Assembly (NCBI GenBank): GCA_900473415.1
Contig: UCLR01000015.1
Location: forward strand, 1-32,419
From: Hyphomicrobiales bacterium
Lineage (GTDB): Bacteria; Pseudomonadota; Alphaproteobacteria; Rhizobiales; Beijerinckiaceae
Length of the DNA: 32,419 nucleotides
Reading direction: 5' to 3'
The position numbers were made by a program, and so were the translations under genes. Below the pieces are notes generated by a model. It was not told where the DNA came from and made no database searches. It worked only from the letters and a program-made list of their open reading frames with translations. Below are positions 31,685 to 32,419 of the stretch, piece after piece; position 1 is the stretch's first letter; every line of letters begins with the position of its first letter.

Positions 31685-31713
31685 TTGACATACTCCCCCT
31701 GAGTACCTTAGCG
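31685..31713 (+). promoter_or_regulatory. frmR promoter with FrmR/RcnR-type operator in the spacer
   Basis: The perfect -35 TTGACA (31685-31690) is followed after 17 bases by TTAGCG (31708-31713) as a weak -10. The spacer holds TACT-CCCCCTG-AGTA (31691-31705). Read on the other strand, TACT-CAGGGGG-AGTA matches the TACT-G6-N-AGTA operator form of RcnR/FrmR-type repressors. Repressor bound here would block RNA polymerase. Confidence 0.7.
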
Positions 31714-31743
31714 TCGCCTGGATCGAAGCACGATGCTCGTTCC

Positions 31744-32028
31744 ATGCCGCACACGCCCGAAGAGAAGAAACGTGCCGTCGCCCGGCTGCGGCGGATCAGG
31801 GGGCAGACCGACGCCCTGATCGCGGCCGTGGAGCGCGGGGAGGAATGCGGCGCCCTGCTTCAGCAGCTCGCTGCGCTTCGCGGCGCGGCGACGGGGCTGA
31901 TGGCGGAGGTGCTCGAAAGCCATCTGCGCGAAACCCTGTTCGCCACCACAGAACCGCCTCAGGCTCAGCCCGAAGGCGACGACGACATCACCGCGATCAT
32001 GCGGGTCATCCGCCCCTATCTGAAATGA
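31744..32028 (+). CDS. frmR: Formaldehyde-responsive repressor FrmR (CsoR/RcnR family)
   Basis: A 94-residue all-helical repressor of the CsoR/RcnR family. FrmR is derepressed when formaldehyde crosslinks Pro2 to Cys35. Both residues are present here ([10 protein letters not shown]...; EECGALLQQ with Cys35), together with His60 (ESHLRETLF), supporting FrmR over CsoR, which needs a C-H-C copper site. [10 protein letters not shown] is the family's basic DNA-binding stretch. The downstream gene is glutathione-dependent formaldehyde dehydrogenase, 22 bases away, and an operator of the right type sits in the promoter, so the assignment is consistent at three levels. Confidence 0.95.
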   Translation: MPHTPEEKKRAVARLRRIRGQTDALIAAVERGEECGALLQQLAALRGAATGLMAEVLESHLRETLFATTEPPQAQPEGDDDITAIMRVIRPYLK

Positions 32029-32050
32029 CCGTTCGAGGAGGAAACATCCA

Positions 32051-32419
32051 ATGAAGACACGCGCCGCCGTGGCCTGGGAGGCCGGCAAGCCGCTGACGAT
32101 CGAGACCGTGGAGATTGGCGGGCCGAAGGCCGGTGAGGTGCTGGTCGAGGTGATGGCGACCGGCATCTGCCACACCGATGCCTATACGCTCTCCGGCATG
32201 GATTCGGAGGGCAAGTTCCCGGCGATCCTCGGTCATGAAGGCGCCGGCATCGTCCGCGAGGTCGGTGCCGGCGTCACCACGCTCAAGGTCGGCGACCATG
32301 TCATCCCGCTCTACACGCCCGAATGCCGCAACTGTAAGTCCTGCCTGTCGCGCCGGACCAATCTCTGCACTTCGATCCGTGCCACCCAGGGACAGGGCCT
32401 GATGCCGGACGGCACCTCG
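32051..32419 (+). CDS. adhC: S-(hydroxymethyl)glutathione dehydrogenase/class III alcohol dehydrogenase (5' part)
   Basis: The first 123 residues of a zinc-dependent class III alcohol dehydrogenase, cut by the window edge. The enzyme oxidises S-hydroxymethylglutathione, the adduct of formaldehyde and glutathione, to S-formylglutathione. Visible are [15 protein letters not shown], the catalytic zinc Cys in [25 protein letters not shown], and the structural zinc ligands of [18 protein letters not shown], followed by the class III stretch [23 protein letters not shown] precedes the ATG. It is co-transcribed with frmR, which should repress it. Confidence 0.96.
   Translation, partial: MKTRAAVAWEAGKPLTIETVEIGGPKAGEVLVEVMATGICHTDAYTLSGMDSEGKFPAILGHEGAGIVREVGAGVTTLKVGDHVIPLYTPECRNCKSCLSRRTNLCTSIRATQGQGLMPDGTS

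Overview
The window is a high-GC, gene-dense chromosomal segment from an alphaproteobacterium, most likely of the order Hyphomicrobiales (Rhizobiales); Bosea or a close relative would fit. The reasons are the strong G/C third-position bias, the alphaproteobacterial form of many proteins (RibBX, a TIGR02301 protein beside a NUDIX gene, a TadG-like protein, a chemoreceptor ending in GWEEF), and two intergenic palindromes of a type common in that order. The genus is inference. No tRNA, rRNA, CRISPR array, prophage or insertion sequence was found.

Layout. 1-5943: the tail of a chemoreceptor (+), a MarR regulator (+), a class III aminotransferase (+), an L,D-transpeptidase lipoprotein (-), a histone-deacetylase-like amidohydrolase (+) and an HTH-RibBX fusion (-). 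6026-12053, all minus: chorismate synthase aroC, a 1338-residue Pls/PosA-type nonribosomal peptide synthetase, and a histidine phosphatase. 12207-13922 (+): folP-folB-folK with overlapping genes. 13924-16447 (-): fabI, a DnaJ-class co-chaperone and a small lipoprotein. 16570-19477 (+): pdxH, an SDR, NUDIX/TIGR02301 and a small unknown gene. 19474-23194 (-): an ECF42-type sigma factor behind two YciI/DGPF genes, and a dihydroorotase-like gene. 23345-25517 (+): ygfZ, tag and an HD hydrolase, tightly coupled. 25492-26790 (-): an orphan TadG-like VWA protein. 27095-32419 (+): malate synthase, a second NUDIX gene, two tandem paralogous outer-membrane barrels, and frmR with the start of class III alcohol dehydrogenase.

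Most genes are housekeeping: folate, chorismate, riboflavin, pyridoxal phosphate, fatty acid, pyrimidine and glyoxylate metabolism, DNA repair and formaldehyde detoxification. The parts that stand out are: (1) the stand-alone Pls-like synthetase, whose predicted binding pocket carries two acidic residues, as expected for a cationic amino acid; (2) the HTH-RibBX fusion with an inverted repeat in its presumed promoter; (3) a DGPF-DGPF-ECF42 operon preceded by a textbook-like ECF42 promoter; (4) frmR with an RcnR/FrmR-type operator in the spacer of its own promoter; (5) a candidate small RNA ending at a plus-strand terminator near 2822; and (6) related CTTGC/GCAAG palindromes in front of both marR and the aminotransferase.

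Starts were chosen from ribosome-binding sites, overlaps and family N-termini. Family assignments come from motifs read by eye; no database search was run.
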